Positions 1 to 7,873 of a DNA stretch of 39,640 nucleotides are shown in pieces; within the stretch, counting starts at the first letter, position 1, and the number at the start of each line of letters is the position of its first letter. This DNA comes from Azospirillaceae bacterium (lineage in GTDB: Bacteria > Pseudomonadota > Alphaproteobacteria > Azospirillales > Azospirillaceae): NCBI GenBank assembly GCA_031291675.1, contig JARLIO010000039.1, positions 1-39,640 on the forward strand, given 5' to 3'. The notes beneath the pieces were generated by a model. That model ran no database searches. It saw nothing but the letters and a program-made list of their open reading frames with translations, and was not told the DNA's origin. Made by a program: the position numbers and the translations under genes.

Positions 1-152
1 CTGCACCCCCCTGTTCTACGCTTGGCGGCCGTCGTCACCGACGGACGCGCCCAAGAACGCGGTTCCGTACCCTGTCGCTACCAGCGCACGGGCGGGATTC
101 TTCACCCGCTTGAAACACGCGCCTTTCCCTGGCGCACCCCGAACCCCCCTCT

Positions 153-207
153 ATTTTGACAAAAACAAACGGGTCTGGGGCATGGCCCCCGTTGGGTTTG
201 GGCGAAA
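153..207. repeat. dispersed intergenic repeat, family 1, copy 1
   Basis: This 55-base stretch is repeated at 18963-19017 with one mismatch (C170 versus G18980). It starts with an A/T-rich part (ATTTTGACAAAAACAAA), followed by a short hairpin GGGGC-ATG-GCCCC and a G/T-rich tail ending GGGCGAAA. Both copies are in the same orientation and in gene-free DNA. In copy 2 the tail closes into a GAAA-loop hairpin; here the closing arm is missing. Confidence 0.85.
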
Positions 208-350
208 TCTCGTCTGGATCGCCCCACGAGAGAACTGGCGCGCCCCGCCGAAAACGGAACCCAGTTCGCATCTTGTCAACGCCCAGCCGTCCGCTATCGA
301 TAACGGCTATCAGCATCGGCTATCGACGCCCGAAAGCAGGATTCCTCCTT

Positions 351-372
351 TCAAACCGGTCATCGGGTTTCG
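351..372. promoter_or_regulatory. weak PtxS-like half-sites upstream of kguE
   Basis: AAACCGGT (353-360) followed by ATCGGGTTTCG (362-372) resemble halves of the PtxS operator TGAAACCGGTTTCA, at a similar spacing to the stronger sites downstream. They are imperfect and may be chance or auxiliary sites. Confidence 0.3.
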
Positions 373-417
373 TCTGGACAGACACCGAAAATGGTGGAAC
401 TATCCGTTTATCGGCTT

Positions 418-431
418 TGGAACCGGTTCCA
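418..431. promoter_or_regulatory. PtxS-type operator 1
   Basis: TGGAACCGGTTCCA is a perfect 14-base palindrome with the central AACCGGTT of the known Pseudomonas PtxS operator (TGAAACCGGTTTCA). It lies about 190 bases before kguE. A LacI-family ptxS gene closes the same operon, which makes it the likely binding protein. The core sits 13 bases from that of the adjoining operator 2. Confidence 0.75.
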
Positions 432-444
432 TCAACCGGTTTCC
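431..444. promoter_or_regulatory. PtxS-type operator 2
   Basis: A second AACCGGTT core (434-441) with imperfect flanks sits immediately beside operator 1. The tandem arrangement suggests cooperative binding by two PtxS dimers. That is inference from spacing. Confidence 0.6.
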
Positions 445-518
445 ACGATCGCAGGGTTCCGTCAAGTCACAGCGTCTTCGGGGCGAACGGCCAGTCGCTC
501 TCTTTGGTTGCCACGAGA

Positions 519-532
519 TGGAACCGGTTCCA
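519..532. promoter_or_regulatory. PtxS-type operator 3
   Basis: This site has the same perfect palindrome, TGGAACCGGTTCCA, as operator 1, about 101 bases downstream and about 90 bases before the kguE start. A degenerate half-site (ATCGGTTCCA, 537-546) follows it. Two identical palindromes 101 bases apart could support looping by a LacI-family repressor. Confidence 0.7.
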
Positions 533-619
533 AAGCATCGGTTCCAAGAGGTGCCGGCCCGCGTCGGGCCGCAATCGAAAAGTCGCGGTCAACGCGGCTG
601 AGGGGGGAGTGGTTCGTCG

Positions 620-1384
620 ATGTCCGAGAGTCCGGTTTTCGTGGCTTTGTCCGCATTTGGCGCCGACACCGTGCGCCGTCACGGCCAGGCTCATTTCCTG
701 GCATTGGTTGCCGAGGCCGGTGCCGCCGGCGCCGAAATCCGGCGCGAATTGTTCGGCGACGTTCTTCCGCCGTTGGAACCGCTGAGGGCCGTGGCGCGGG
801 CCGCCGGATTGCGTCTGGTCTATTCCGCGCCGTTCGAGCTCTACGACGTTCACGGCGCGCTTCAGGGTGAAGCCCTTGCCGTCCTGGCCGCCGAGGCCCA
901 TGCCGTGGGCGCGGAAATCCTCAAGGTCTCGCTGGGCTATGCCGGCTTGTCCGCGGATGCGGCCGCTTTGGCCCGTGGTCTTGATGCGCTTCCAGTTCCG
1001 GTCCTGATCGAAAACGACCAGACCCCGCAAGGCGGACGGATTGCGCCGTTGCGCGCGTTTCTGGCCCTGATGGCGTCTTCGACGCCTGCGCCGTCACTCC
1101 GCGTCACCTTCGATATCGGCAATTGGGCCTGGACCGGTGACGATGCCGCGATCGCGGCCGCGGCCCTGGGCGACGCCGTGACTTATGTCCACTGCAAGGC
1201 CGCCGCGACGCGCGACGGGCGGCTGACCGCGGTGCCGCTGGAGACCGAGGCGCCGGAAACCCGGGCGCTGTTTGCCTGTTTCGCACCGAATCTGCCGCGG
1301 GCAATCGAATATCCCATCACTGCCGCAGACGGCGACCTGGTCGGCGAATTGCGTCGCCACGTGGCCCGGCTTGCGATCCTGTAA
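620..1384 (+). CDS. kguE: KguE, sugar phosphate isomerase/epimerase-like TIM barrel
   Basis: A 254-residue protein of the xylose-isomerase-like TIM-barrel superfamily. Barrel-strand motifs include ILKVSLGY, VLIENDQT and VTFDIGNW, with acidic residues at strand ends as expected for a metal-dependent isomerase fold, and a late VTYVHCKAA strand. It is the first gene of a kguE-kguK-kguT-kguD set, the order known from Pseudomonas aeruginosa for 2-ketogluconate catabolism. The precise reaction of KguE is not well established in the literature I know, so the name rests on fold plus context. The start is supported by a strong G-rich ribosome binding site (601-609). It is 27 bases from kguK and probably co-transcribed. 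Confidence 0.8.
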   Translation: MSESPVFVALSAFGADTVRRHGQAHFLALVAEAGAAGAEIRRELFGDVLPPLEPLRAVARAAGLRLVYSAPFELYDVHGALQGEALAVLAAEAHAVGAEILKVSLGYAGLSADAAALARGLDALPVPVLIENDQTPQGGRIAPLRAFLALMASSTPAPSLRVTFDIGNWAWTGDDAAIAAAALGDAVTYVHCKAAATRDGRLTAVPLETEAPETRALFACFAPNLPRAIEYPITAADGDLVGELRRHVARLAIL

Positions 1385-1411
1385 GTTTGGATCCAAAGGG
1401 AGGAGCCATCC

Positions 1412-2374
1412 ATGAACAAGAACGATCCCGCTTTCAAACTCGACGCCGTGACGTTCGGCGAGGCCATGGCCATGTTCATCGCCACCGAGACCGGCGATCT
1501 CGCCGCGGTGGACAACTACACCCGCGGCCTGGCCGGTGCGGAAACGAACGTGGCGGTGGGACTATCGCGTCTCGGCCTGCGCGTCGGCTGGATCAGCCGC
1601 CTCGGCGCCGATAGTTTTGCCCGCTTCATTCGCGCCACCCTGGCCCGCGAAGGGGTGGACACCAGCCATGTCGCCACTGACCCGCAATATCTGACCGGCC
1701 TGCTGTTCAAGACGCGGGTCGACGACGGCTCGGATCCCAAGGTGGAATATTTCCGGCGCAATTCCGCGGCCAGTCACCTATCACTCGCGGATTTCGATGC
1801 CGATTACGTGCTCTCGGCCCGGCATCTCCACGCCAGCGGCGTGGCACCGGCCCTGTCGGAAACCAGCTATGCCTTTGCCGAATATACCATGGACCAGATG
1901 CGCGCGGCGGGACGGACGGTCTCGTTCGACCCCAATCTGCGCCCCGGCCTGTGGTCGAGCCAGGCGGTGATGGTGGAAAAACTCAATCGGTTGGCCGCGC
2001 GTGCCACTTGGGTGTTTCCTGGAGTCAAGGAAGGCGCGATCCTGACCGGCTTTGATAAGCCTGCCGACATCGCCGCTTTCTATCTTGATCTCGGCGCCCA
2101 GCTGGTGGCGGTCAAGCTCGGGGCCGAGGGCGCTTATTGGCGGACAGCTACCGAGCACGCCATCGTTCGCGGCGTCCCGGTCGAGCATGTCGTCGATACC
2201 GTCGGTGCCGGGGACGGTTTCGCCGCCGGGATGATCAGTGCCCTGCTGGAAGGCGAGAACATTTCGGATGCCGTGAGCCGCGGTAACCGGGTCGGCGCGT
2301 TTGCTATTCAGGTGCGCGGCGACATGGATGGCCTGCCGACGCGCCCGCAACTCGGGTTGGCCGATGCGGCATGA
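1412..2374 (+). CDS. kguK: KguK, 2-ketogluconate kinase (PfkB family)
   Basis: A 320-residue PfkB/ribokinase-family sugar kinase. It has the N-terminal substrate-binding glycines (GLAGAETNVAVGLSRLG), and the C-terminal PfkB signature DTVGAGDGF at residues 262-270, whose Asp268 is the expected catalytic base. Family members nearest in sequence style phosphorylate 2-keto-3-deoxygluconate or 2-ketogluconate. The kgu context favours ATP-dependent formation of 2-keto-6-phosphogluconate in the cytoplasm. A strong GGGAGGAG ribosome binding site precedes the ATG. It lies between kguE (27-base gap) and kguT (56-base gap). Confidence 0.88.
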   Translation: MNKNDPAFKLDAVTFGEAMAMFIATETGDLAAVDNYTRGLAGAETNVAVGLSRLGLRVGWISRLGADSFARFIRATLAREGVDTSHVATDPQYLTGLLFKTRVDDGSDPKVEYFRRNSAASHLSLADFDADYVLSARHLHASGVAPALSETSYAFAEYTMDQMRAAGRTVSFDPNLRPGLWSSQAVMVEKLNRLAARATWVFPGVKEGAILTGFDKPADIAAFYLDLGAQLVAVKLGAEGAYWRTATEHAIVRGVPVEHVVDTVGAGDGFAAGMISALLEGENISDAVSRGNRVGAFAIQVRGDMDGLPTRPQLGLADAA

Positions 2375-2430
2375 AACCGGCCCACAGAACTCAAGCCAAC
2401 AGATCACGTCAATCAGGAGGAAACCAACCG

Positions 2431-3708
2431 ATGAATGCCAATACCATCGCAGTGCGGCGCTGGTGGTACATCATGCCCATCGCCTTTTTCACCTACAGCC
2501 TGGCCTATCTCGATCGCGCCAATTACGGCTTCGCCTCGGCGGCCGGCATGGCCCGCGACCTGAACATCACGCCGGCGTTGTCGTCGCTGCTCAGTTCGCT
2601 CTTCTTCCTCGGTTATTTCTTCTTCCAGATCCCCGGGGGCATCTACGCCGAGCGGCGTAGCGCCAAGAAACTGGTGTTCGTCAGCCTGATCCTGTGGGGC
2701 GGGTGCGCGTCGCTGACCGGTATCGTGAACGATGCCAACTGGCTGGTGGTGATTCGCTTCCTGCTTGGCGTGGTCGAGGCCGCGGTGATGCCAGCGATGC
2801 TGGTCTATCTGTCCAACTGGTTCACCCGGGCCGAACGGTCGCGGGCCAACACCTTCCTGATCCTCGGCAATCCGGTGACGGTGCTGTGGATGTCGGTGCT
2901 ATCGGGTTATCTGATCCAGGCGTTCGACTGGCGGGTGATGTTCATCGCCGAAGGTGTTCCCGCGGTGATCTGGGCGGCGTTCTGGTGGATTCTGGTCCGA
3001 GAGAAGCCGGCGGACGCGGCGTGGCTGGGTACACAGGAAAAAATCGACCTGGCCGCAGTGTTCGCAGCCGAGCAGTCGGGCCTGAAGCCGGTACGCAACT
3101 ACGGCGAGGCCTTCCGCTCGACGAAGGTGATTTTGCTGTGCGCCCAATATTTCTGCTGGAACGTTGGCGTCTATGGCTTCGTGCTCTGGCTGCCCTCGAT
3201 CCTCAAGGCCGGATCCAGCCTGGGCATTGTCAGCACCGGCTGGCTGTCGGCGGTGCCCTATCTGCTGGCGACCATTGCCATGATCGTGGTCTCCTATATT
3301 TCCGACAAAACGCTGAACCGGCGCGCCTGCGTCTGGCCGTGCCTGCTGGTCGGGGCCTTCGCCTTCATCGGATCCTATCTGGTCGGCACCTCGAACTTCT
3401 GGCTGTCCTACACCCTGCTGGTGATCGCCGGCGGCGCGATGTACGCCCCGTACGGGCCGTTCTTCGCCATCATTCCGGAAATGCTGCCGCATAACGTCGC
3501 CGGCGGCGCCATGGCCCTGATCAACTCGATGGGTGCCCTGGGATCGTTTGTCGGCGCCTATGTCGTCGGCTATCTCAACAGCACCACCGGCAACCCGAGC
3601 GCGTCCTACGTCCTGATGGCGGCCAGTCTGCTGATCGCGGTGGTCCTGACCATCATGGTCCGCCCCAACCCGCAACCGTCGGCGGCACAGCCGTCCTATG
3701 CGTCATAA
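2431..3708 (+). CDS. kguT: KguT, 2-ketogluconate transporter (MFS, anion:cation symporter family)
   Basis: A 425-residue major facilitator protein with about twelve hydrophobic segments. The first carries the motif YLDRANYGFA, typical of the anion:cation symporter (sugar acid) branch, and an RFLLGVVEAAVMPAM segment follows in the N-terminal half. The start at 2431 was chosen over upstream in-frame ATGs because AGGAGGAAACC (2416-2426) is an excellent ribosome binding site. Context within kguEKTD makes 2-ketogluconate uptake across the inner membrane the likely role. A GC-rich hairpin follows the gene. Confidence 0.88.
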   Translation: MNANTIAVRRWWYIMPIAFFTYSLAYLDRANYGFASAAGMARDLNITPALSSLLSSLFFLGYFFFQIPGGIYAERRSAKKLVFVSLILWGGCASLTGIVNDANWLVVIRFLLGVVEAAVMPAMLVYLSNWFTRAERSRANTFLILGNPVTVLWMSVLSGYLIQAFDWRVMFIAEGVPAVIWAAFWWILVREKPADAAWLGTQEKIDLAAVFAAEQSGLKPVRNYGEAFRSTKVILLCAQYFCWNVGVYGFVLWLPSILKAGSSLGIVSTGWLSAVPYLLATIAMIVVSYISDKTLNRRACVWPCLLVGAFAFIGSYLVGTSNFWLSYTLLVIAGGAMYAPYGPFFAIIPEMLPHNVAGGAMALINSMGALGSFVGAYVVGYLNSTTGNPSASYVLMAASLLIAVVLTIMVRPNPQPSAAQPSYAS

Positions 3709-3756
3709 GCGGTCCGGCAGGTCCTGAGCGCTTGTGTTCACGCGCCACGCCGGCTT

Positions 3757-3775
3757 CGCCCCCGCCACGGGGGCG
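3757..3775. other. GC-rich hairpin between kguT and kguD
   Basis: CGCCCCCG / CGGGGGCG form a perfect 8-bp stem around a CCA loop in the 185-base kguT-kguD gap. There is no following T-run, so it is not a standard intrinsic terminator. It could protect the kguEKT transcript or partly separate it from kguD-ptxS. Confidence 0.6.
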
Positions 3776-3857
3776 CGGCCGCGGTGGCCAGTGACGCCGC
3801 GCTCAAAAAGTCCGAACCTCCCGGACGTGGCGCGCGTTCCGGGTCGTTCCTCGTACT

Positions 3858-3877
3858 TGAGAAACCCGGGTCTTTGA
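3858..3877. promoter_or_regulatory. possible variant PtxS operator before kguD
   Basis: GAAACC-CG-GGTCTT (3861-3874) resembles the PtxS consensus halves GAAACC/GGTTTC, but with two extra central bases and one mismatch. It lies about 20 bases before kguD, where a separate kguD-ptxS promoter would be controlled. The match is weak and offered only as a candidate. Confidence 0.25.
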
Positions 3878-3893
3878 GAAAGAGATCGATGCC

Positions 3894-4895
3894 ATGAAAA
3901 AGCAGGTGGTGGTTTACAAACGGTTGTCGGCGTCGCTGCTCGAACGGTTGCAACAGCGTTTCGATGTCACCTGTTTCGACGGCGTCAATCCGGACAACAG
4001 GACGGCCTTCGAAACCGCCCTGCGAACCGCCCACGGGTTGATTGGCGCCAGTGTCCGGATCGACGCCGCGACCCTGGCAGGTGCCGAAAATCTGGAGATT
4101 GCCTCGACGATCTCGGTGGGTTACGACACGTTCGATCTCGATGCTCTGAAACAGCACGGTATCGCCTTGACCCACACCCCGGGGGTGCTGACTGAAACTG
4201 TCGCCGATACGGTCTTCGCCCTGATCCTGGCCACGGCCCGCCGGGTTGTGGAATTGGCCGGGTTCGTCAGGGCCGGACAATGGCACCGCAGCATCGGTCT
4301 TGAGTTGTTCGGCATCGATGTCCACCACAAGACGCTCGGCTGCATCGGCATGGGACGGATCGGCACCGCGGTCGCGCGACGCGCCCGGTTGGGCTTCGAG
4401 ATGCCGGTGATCTATCACGATTTGCACCCGGCGCCCGCTGTCGAAGAGGCGTATGGCGCAACCCGGCTGCCGCTCGACCAGGTTCTGGCCGAGGCGGATT
4501 TCATCTGCGTGCTGCTGCCACTGCTGCCGTCCACGGAACGATCGATCAATGCCGAGGCTTTCGACCGGATGAAGCCCTCCGCTATTTTCATCAACGGTTC
4601 GCGCGGCCGGGTGGTCGACCAGGACGCATTGATTGCGGCGTTGGCTTCGGGCAAGATCCGCGGTGCCGGGCTCGACGTTTTCGAGAAGGAACCGCTCCCT
4701 GCGGATTCGCCGCTGCTGGGCATGAGCAATGTGGTCGCGTTGCCGCACATCGGTTCGGCGACGGCGGAGACCCGGGAAGCCATGGCGGCCATGGCGGTCG
4801 ATAATTTGATTGCGGGGCTGGAAGGCCGGAAACCCGCCCATCTTGTGGACCAGACCGTGTGGTTCCAGCGTCATGGCCCATCGGATAGAGACTGA
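3894..4895 (+). CDS. kguD: KguD, 2-ketogluconate (6-phosphate) reductase
   Basis: A 333-residue D-2-hydroxyacid dehydrogenase. The Rossmann motif GMGRIG is at residues 152-157. The catalytic triad expected for the GhrB/KguD branch falls at Arg237 (NGSRGRVVD), Glu266 (DVFEKEP) and His285 (LPHIGSAT). It should reduce 2-keto-6-phosphogluconate (or 2-ketogluconate) to the gluconate form with NAD(P)H, feeding the Entner-Doudoroff pathway. A glyoxylate/hydroxypyruvate reductase activity typical of GhrB is the main alternative; the operon argues for KguD. The ribosome binding site is weak. It ends about 10 bases before ptxS, suggesting translational coupling. Confidence 0.87.
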   Translation: MKKQVVVYKRLSASLLERLQQRFDVTCFDGVNPDNRTAFETALRTAHGLIGASVRIDAATLAGAENLEIASTISVGYDTFDLDALKQHGIALTHTPGVLTETVADTVFALILATARRVVELAGFVRAGQWHRSIGLELFGIDVHHKTLGCIGMGRIGTAVARRARLGFEMPVIYHDLHPAPAVEEAYGATRLPLDQVLAEADFICVLLPLLPSTERSINAEAFDRMKPSAIFINGSRGRVVDQDALIAALASGKIRGAGLDVFEKEPLPADSPLLGMSNVVALPHIGSATAETREAMAAMAVDNLIAGLEGRKPAHLVDQTVWFQRHGPSDRD

Positions 4896-4905
4896 CTGAT
4901 TGCAA

Positions 4906-6006
4906 ATGACACCTCCGGGCGACGTTGACGAAATCTCTGGACGCGACGACGGGGATGCCATGACCGCCGCACCGGCTCCGGTGGCGCTCTCTGCGCCGCT
5001 GCCGACGATTGCGGATGTCGCCCGAGCGGCCGGGGTCTCGAAAACCAGCGTATCCCGCTTTCTTGGGGGGGCACTGTCGGCGTTGTCCGAAGACAAACGC
5101 CAGCAGATCGAAAGCGCGATCGCCCGGCTGGATTACCGGCCCAATCGCCTGGCGCGCGGATTGAAACGGGGCCAGACCCGTCTGATCGGTTTTGTCGTGG
5201 CCGACGTGGTCAACCCTTATTCCGTGGCGGTGATGCATGGTGCGGAGGCGGCGTGTCGCAAGTTCGGCTATACCATGATGCTGTGCAATACCGGCGGCAG
5301 TCGCGAATTGGAGCATCAGGTCCTGGATGCGCTGGCCTCCTACAGCGTCGAAGGCATCATCCTGCATTCGGTGGGCGAAGCTACGGGCGCGATCGCCCGG
5401 CTGGTCCCGGCCAGGGTCAAGCTGGTCCTGCTCGACCGCCGTCTGCCACAAACCGACTATGATTTCATTGGGCTGGACAACAGCATCGCGACGATGCTGG
5501 CCACACGGCATCTGCTCGAAAACGGCTACCGGGATCTTGCGATTTTCGCCGAGCCGTTGGCCGGGGTCAGCCCGCGTTGTGAACGGACCGCGGCGTTCCT
5601 CGCCGAAGTCGCTACCGAACCAGCGGCGACCGGCGGTTTGTTCGAAATCGACACCACGGACGAAACCTCCACCGACCGCGCGGTCGCAGCCTTCATGGCG
5701 GCCAACCGCCAGGCTGCGCCCAAGGCGATCCTCGCCGCCAGCGGCATCGTCACCCTGTGCCTGTTGCGCGCCCTGGCGCGCGCCGGGATCGCGATTCCCG
5801 ACGATGTCGGCGTGGTCGGTTTTGACGATCTGGCCTGGTCGCACCTGGTTGGCACCGGCATCACCACGATCGGACAGCCGACCGACAAGCTCGGCGAAAT
5901 GCTGGTTCGCCAACTCCTGGCCCGGATCGACGGCGACACCGCGCCGCGATGCGACAGGGTGGTTCCCGGCCACCTGATCATCCGCGGTTCATCAGCTCGG
6001 CGCTGA
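4906..6006 (+). CDS. ptxS: PtxS-like LacI-family transcriptional regulator
   Basis: A LacI/GalR regulator of 366 residues from this start. The DNA-binding helix-turn-helix is TIADVARAAGVSKTSVSRF, with the hinge region YRPNRLARGLKRG after it. A periplasmic-binding-like sugar-sensing domain follows (LIGFVVADVVNPY, IILHSVGEA, VGVVGFDDLAW). In Pseudomonas, PtxS represses the kgu operon and responds to 2-ketogluconate. Matching palindromes occur before kguE. The start is uncertain: ATG 4906 is closest to kguD, while ATG 4960 gives a shorter N-terminus (348 residues) still upstream of the helix-turn-helix. Unlike in P. aeruginosa, the gene is at the operon end in the same orientation. Confidence 0.82.
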   Translation: MTPPGDVDEISGRDDGDAMTAAPAPVALSAPLPTIADVARAAGVSKTSVSRFLGGALSALSEDKRQQIESAIARLDYRPNRLARGLKRGQTRLIGFVVADVVNPYSVAVMHGAEAACRKFGYTMMLCNTGGSRELEHQVLDALASYSVEGIILHSVGEATGAIARLVPARVKLVLLDRRLPQTDYDFIGLDNSIATMLATRHLLENGYRDLAIFAEPLAGVSPRCERTAAFLAEVATEPAATGGLFEIDTTDETSTDRAVAAFMAANRQAAPKAILAASGIVTLCLLRALARAGIAIPDDVGVVGFDDLAWSHLVGTGITTIGQPTDKLGEMLVRQLLARIDGDTAPRCDRVVPGHLIIRGSSARR

Positions 6007-6257
6007 CCGGGAAGCCGTGCCTGCCAGCGGTTGGTGCGCAAATACGAAGAAGGGCGGAGTTCGGCCATTCTCCGTGGCTTCAGGCAACCTTGCGGGAAAT
6101 CGGCATTCCGAGAGAGCGTCCATGCGGTTGAACCTTGCGTTTCGGCACCTCGGGGGTCGGGATGAGTTCGACGGGTTCGACGATCTGCTGCGTGGTCTTC
6201 ACGAGCCGACCGGTCTGGAAGGCAGTTTTATTCGCGCATGACAGAAGGGGAAGCCTG

Positions 6258-6287
6258 ATCATCCCGGCGGGAACACCGCCGAATGAT
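6258..6287. other. stem-loop downstream of ptxS
   Basis: The inner stem CGGCGG/CCGCCG encloses a GAACA loop, and an outer stem ATCAT/ATGAT continues it after a small internal bulge. No T-run follows on the plus strand, so I do not call it an intrinsic terminator, though it could stabilise the 3' end of the ptxS message. Confidence 0.5.
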
Positions 6288-6370
6288 AGGGGGGGCGGCC
6301 GTTTCGTCCGCCGGCATCGCCGGGGTGACGAACCGGAACACAACATCGATGAACACCCATCGACGAACAC

Positions 6371-6400
6371 TTGACAGTCGCGGCTGGGGTTCGGCATAGT
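6371..6400 (+). promoter_or_regulatory. sigma-70-like promoter for the amide ABC operon
   Basis: A perfect TTGACA -35 hexamer (6371-6376), an 18-base spacer and CATAGT (6395-6400) as a 4/6 -10 match. Transcription would begin near 6407, leaving a leader of about 215 bases before the binding-protein start at 6624. Confidence 0.5.
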
Positions 6401-6423
6401 CGCGTCAAGCCTTCGAGGCTATG

Positions 6424-6463
6424 ACGGCAATCGCGCCGTTCCCTACATATCGGCAATCGCGCC
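6424..6463 (+). promoter_or_regulatory. tandem hairpins with identical hexaloops in the leader
   Basis: The 13-mer CGGCAATCGCGCC occurs twice (6425-6437 and 6451-6463), 26 bases apart. Copy 1 folds as ACGGC(AATCGC)GCCGT, copy 2 as GGC(AATCGC)GCC, so both present the same six-base loop. ANTAR-domain antiterminators recognise paired hairpins with six-base loops; the published preference is A at loop position 1 and G at position 4. Only the A is met here, with G at position 5. This is a candidate AmiR target. Confidence 0.35.
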
Positions 6464-6623
6464 TTGGAATCGCTCGACATTGGATCGGGACGACGCCGGG
6501 GATTTTTGTGTTGAGGAAGACAACCATAGGTTGTTTATCAGTCAAGGGCCAGTCCAAACCACCGTGGTTCAACGAGTTCTTGGGCGTCGTCGTGGCGTTC
6601 TGTTCAAGAAGGAGGGCGAAGAG

Positions 6624-7787
6624 ATGCGATATCCTATGCTTGCCGCCGGTGCGGTGATGGTCGCGCTGGGGACCGCGGGTCCGTTGCCGGCCCAGGCGGC
6701 CGATCCAATCCGGATCGGGGTTCCGGTTGGCCTCTCGGGCGCCAACAGCGTCGTGGCGCCATCGGTGGTGCAGTCGGCCCAATTGGCGATTGACGAGATC
6801 AATGCCAAGGGCGGGGTCCTCGGCCGTTCGCTGGAATTGGCGGTCGCAGACGACGCCAGTGGCGCGGCTGGTGCCCAGAAGGCTTTCGATTCGTTGATTT
6901 TCCAGAAGAAAGTCGACGTTCTCATCAGCATGGAGACCTCGGCGGCCCGTAACGCCGGCCTGCCGATCGTGGGTCGCGGCAAGGTGCCCTATATTTATAC
7001 CAGCTTTTACGAAGGGCATTCCTGCAGCCCCTATCTCTACGTCGATGCCTGGGTACCGGATCAGCAAGTCGCCCCAATCGTCGATTATTTTCAAAAAGAA
7101 AAGGGCGCCAAGACCTTCTTCCTGATCGGCAGCGATTATGCCTTTGGCCGCGGCATGTTGGACTTCACCCGTGAGTACATCAAGAAGCAGGGCGGACAGA
7201 TCGTCGGTGAAGAATATCAGCCCATGGACGCGTCCGACTGGACGCCCGTGATCAGCAAGATCCGTGCGACCAATCCCGATGCTCTGGTGACCTCGACCGC
7301 CGGCGGCGCGCCGAATGTCACCTTGACCAAACAGCTGCGCGCCGCCGGCATCAAGGCGCTTTACGGCAATCTCGCCGTCGACGAAGGAACCGCCAAGAAT
7401 CTCGGCGCCGATGCCGCGGGGATCGTCATCTCGGCCTCCTACCTCACCAGCATCGACAGCCCGACCAACCACGCATTCGCCGCCGCGCTGGACAAGAAAT
7501 TCGGCTCTGATCTGAAGACCCCGAACGACCTCTCGGTGCCGGAGTATGAGGCGGTCTATCTTTACGCGGCAGCGCTCGAAAAGGCCGGCAGCACCAAGGC
7601 CGATGCGGTCCTGGCGGCATTGCCGACGGTCTCGGTCGACGGCCCCCGCGGCAGCATCCGCATGGACAAGCAGCACCATGCGCCGCTGACCATGTATCTC
7701 GGCGAGGTCCAGGGCGACGGAAGCGTCAAGGTGCTGAAAAGCTTCAAAGATGTCGATCCCGGTGCCCAGTGCCCGACGCTGAAATAG
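6624..7787 (+). CDS. periplasmic amide/urea-type substrate-binding protein of an ABC importer
   Basis: A 387-residue type I periplasmic binding protein (LivJ/UrtA/AmiC superfamily). The N-terminus is a Sec signal peptide (hydrophobic LAAGAVMVALGTAG, probable cleavage after PAQAA). The mature part opens IRIGVPVGLSGANS, followed by the usual AIDEINAKGGVLGR and FFLIGSDYAFGRG segments. ATG 6624 is preceded by AAGGAGGG (6609-6616), which decides the start over longer open-frame versions. Neighbouring permeases, ATPases and amidases suggest the ligand is a short amide, urea or related compound rather than a branched-chain amino acid. It resembles the convergent AmiC-like protein in layout, as if both bind the same compound. 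Confidence 0.85.
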   Translation: MRYPMLAAGAVMVALGTAGPLPAQAADPIRIGVPVGLSGANSVVAPSVVQSAQLAIDEINAKGGVLGRSLELAVADDASGAAGAQKAFDSLIFQKKVDVLISMETSAARNAGLPIVGRGKVPYIYTSFYEGHSCSPYLYVDAWVPDQQVAPIVDYFQKEKGAKTFFLIGSDYAFGRGMLDFTREYIKKQGGQIVGEEYQPMDASDWTPVISKIRATNPDALVTSTAGGAPNVTLTKQLRAAGIKALYGNLAVDEGTAKNLGADAAGIVISASYLTSIDSPTNHAFAAALDKKFGSDLKTPNDLSVPEYEAVYLYAAALEKAGSTKADAVLAALPTVSVDGPRGSIRMDKQHHAPLTMYLGEVQGDGSVKVLKSFKDVDPGAQCPTLK

Positions 7788-7801
7788 CGGTTCGTTGCCG
7801 T

Positions 7802-7818
7802 CCGGCCGTTGCGGCCGG
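7802..7818 (+). other. hairpin between binding protein and permease genes
   Basis: CCGGCCG and CGGCCGG form a perfect 7-bp stem with a TTG loop, 15 bases after the binding-protein stop. Such hairpins often protect the upstream message so that the binding protein outnumbers the membrane parts. There is no strong T-run. Confidence 0.55.
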
Positions 7819-7873
7819 GCGGTTTCTCCCGGCTTCGGCACACGCGATCATGGGGTGAGAACGGGGAATTTCC

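Larger units (their letters stand above)
1..619. other. non-coding upstream region of the kgu operon
   Basis: No convincing gene is seen here. The open frames in this stretch overlap one another on both strands and show no recognisable protein family. The region holds a dispersed repeat copy (153-207) and a cluster of PtxS-type palindromes (about 350-546), and ends with a G-rich ribosome binding site before kguE. I could not pick out a clear sigma-70 -35/-10 pair. The gene to the left lies outside the window. Confidence 0.6.
6007..6623. other. long intergenic and leader region before the amide ABC operon
   Basis: This gap of about 600 bases has no believable gene. It contains a stem-loop at 6258-6287, a sigma-70-like promoter at 6371-6400, and a putative leader of about 215 bases with paired small hairpins (6424-6463, 6520-6534, 6557-6569) before the binding-protein gene. 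Its length and structure suit post-initiation control by the nearby AmiR-type antiterminator. Confidence 0.5.

Noticed and set aside
110-870. Several overlapping open frames before and into kguE
   Set aside because: They overlap each other in different frames, have no family resemblance, and cover the operator array and a dispersed repeat; high GC content makes such frames common.
3757-3775. Intrinsic terminator after kguT
   Set aside because: The hairpin is strong but no T-run follows, so it is listed only as a hairpin.
3738-5973. Long minus-strand open frames opposite kguD and ptxS
   Set aside because: Arg/Gly/Gln-rich translations with no domain; the plus strand encodes complete enzymes with intact catalytic residues.
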